A stretch of DNA of 7,798 nt from positions 1 through 7,798 of the forward strand of contig JAEWMB010000027.1 of assembly GCA_023457255.1 (NCBI GenBank). The letters run 5' to 3'. This document shows, piece by piece, positions 7,474-7,798 of this stretch. The DNA comes from Bacillota bacterium. Its GTDB lineage: Bacteria > Bacillota > Clostridia > Lachnospirales > Lachnospiraceae. Each line of letters opens with the position of its first letter. Positions within the stretch are counted from its first letter, which is position 1. The position numbers were made by a program, and so were the translations under genes. The notes beneath the pieces were generated by a model, which saw nothing but the letters and a program-made list of their open reading frames with translations, was not told where the DNA came from and did no database searches.

Positions 7474-7480
7474 AAAGGAG
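7474..7480 (+). promoter_or_regulatory. Ribosome binding site of the ArdC-like gene
   Basis: AAAGGAG lies 9 bases before ATG at 7490. The region upstream (7414-7473) is very AT-rich and carries the oppositely directed promoter; I see no convincing + strand -35/-10 pair in it. Confidence 0.75.
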
Positions 7481-7489
7481 TACACCCCT

Positions 7490-7798
7490 ATGGCAGAAAA
7501 ACAAAACCCAAAAGAACGGTTAAAAGAGATAACCGACAGCATTGAAGCAGGCATAAAGGAACTTTTTGAGAGCGATAAATACAAGAGCTATCTTCAGACC
7601 ATGAGCCGCTTTCACAAATACTCTCTTAACAACACCATGCTTATATCCATGCAAAAACCCGATGCAACTCTCGTTGCAGGCTTTAACAAATGGCGTGACG
7701 GATTTTCCCGTTATGTCAAAAAGGGAGAAAAGGGCATTAAAATCATTGCACCCACCCCTTACAAAATCAAAGAGGAACGAGAAAAACTCGACCCACAG
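7490..7798 (+). CDS. ArdC-like ssDNA-binding-domain protein, N-terminal part (3' end outside window)
   Basis: The first 103 codons of a gene that runs off the window. After a charged N-terminal helix (MAEKQNPKERLKEITDSIEAG) come YLQTMSRFHKYSLNN, NTMLISMQKP, VAGFNKWRDGF and VKKGEKGIKIIAP, the series of motifs that marks the ArdC N-terminal domain (formerly DUF1738, also seen in LtrC-like proteins). This domain binds single-stranded DNA; ArdC itself protects incoming plasmid DNA from restriction and carries a C-terminal metallopeptidase-like domain. In Tn1549/CTn-like elements the gene after topB is often a large multidomain protein starting this way, so whether this one is short ArdC or a longer fusion cannot be seen. 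Base composition matches the conjugation genes rather than the - strand insert. A role in early protection or processing of transferred DNA is inferred from the family. Confidence 0.85.
   Translation, partial: MAEKQNPKERLKEITDSIEAGIKELFESDKYKSYLQTMSRFHKYSLNNTMLISMQKPDATLVAGFNKWRDGFSRYVKKGEKGIKIIAPTPYKIKEEREKLDPQ

Overview
This window looks like the interior of an integrative and conjugative element (or a close relative) of the Tn1549/CTn type found in Firmicutes, probably from a gut Clostridia host. The evidence is gene content and order: VirB4-like ATPase, membrane-anchored CHAP hydrolase, DUF4315-type protein, DUF4366-type protein, topoisomerase III, then an ArdC-like gene. Strong AGGAGG-type ribosome binding sites, mostly very short or overlapping gene junctions and Gram-positive surface-protein architecture agree with this. 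No integrase, relaxase, coupling protein or element end lies inside the window, so element type and host are inferred.

Layout. Bases 1-4645 hold the tail of a conjugation module on the + strand. The VirB4-like ATPase lacks its 5' end at the window edge. It is followed by a 587-residue protein with a basic cytoplasmic part, one membrane segment and a C-terminal CHAP domain. Next come an 83-residue coiled-coil protein starting at TTG, a 238-residue secreted and membrane-anchored protein with six cysteines and an acidic tail, and an unlisted-looking 54-residue ORF coupled to it by an ATGA overlap. Bases 4650-6710 encode DNA topoisomerase III, whose ribosome binding site lies inside the 54-residue ORF. 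From the VirB4 gene to topB this reads as one transcript.

Bases 6711-7489 break that pattern. A single AT-rich gene on the - strand has its own promoter (TTGTTT-17-TATAAT) and ribosome binding site, and it converges on topB at a hairpin that could terminate both. I do not recognise a named family. It carries an R-N-x3-H (Rx4H) motif of the kind seen in HEPN ribonucleases, so an accessory defence or toxin role is a reasonable hypothesis but unproven. Bases 7490-7798 return to the + strand and to the base composition of the backbone with the start of an ArdC-like antirestriction/ssDNA-binding-domain protein, cut by the window edge.

How the genes work together: VirB4 would energise the transfer channel, the CHAP protein would open the peptidoglycan, the DUF4366-type protein would sit at the cell surface, topoisomerase III would resolve transferred DNA, and the ArdC-like protein would protect incoming DNA. 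The - strand gene looks like cargo inserted between the last two.
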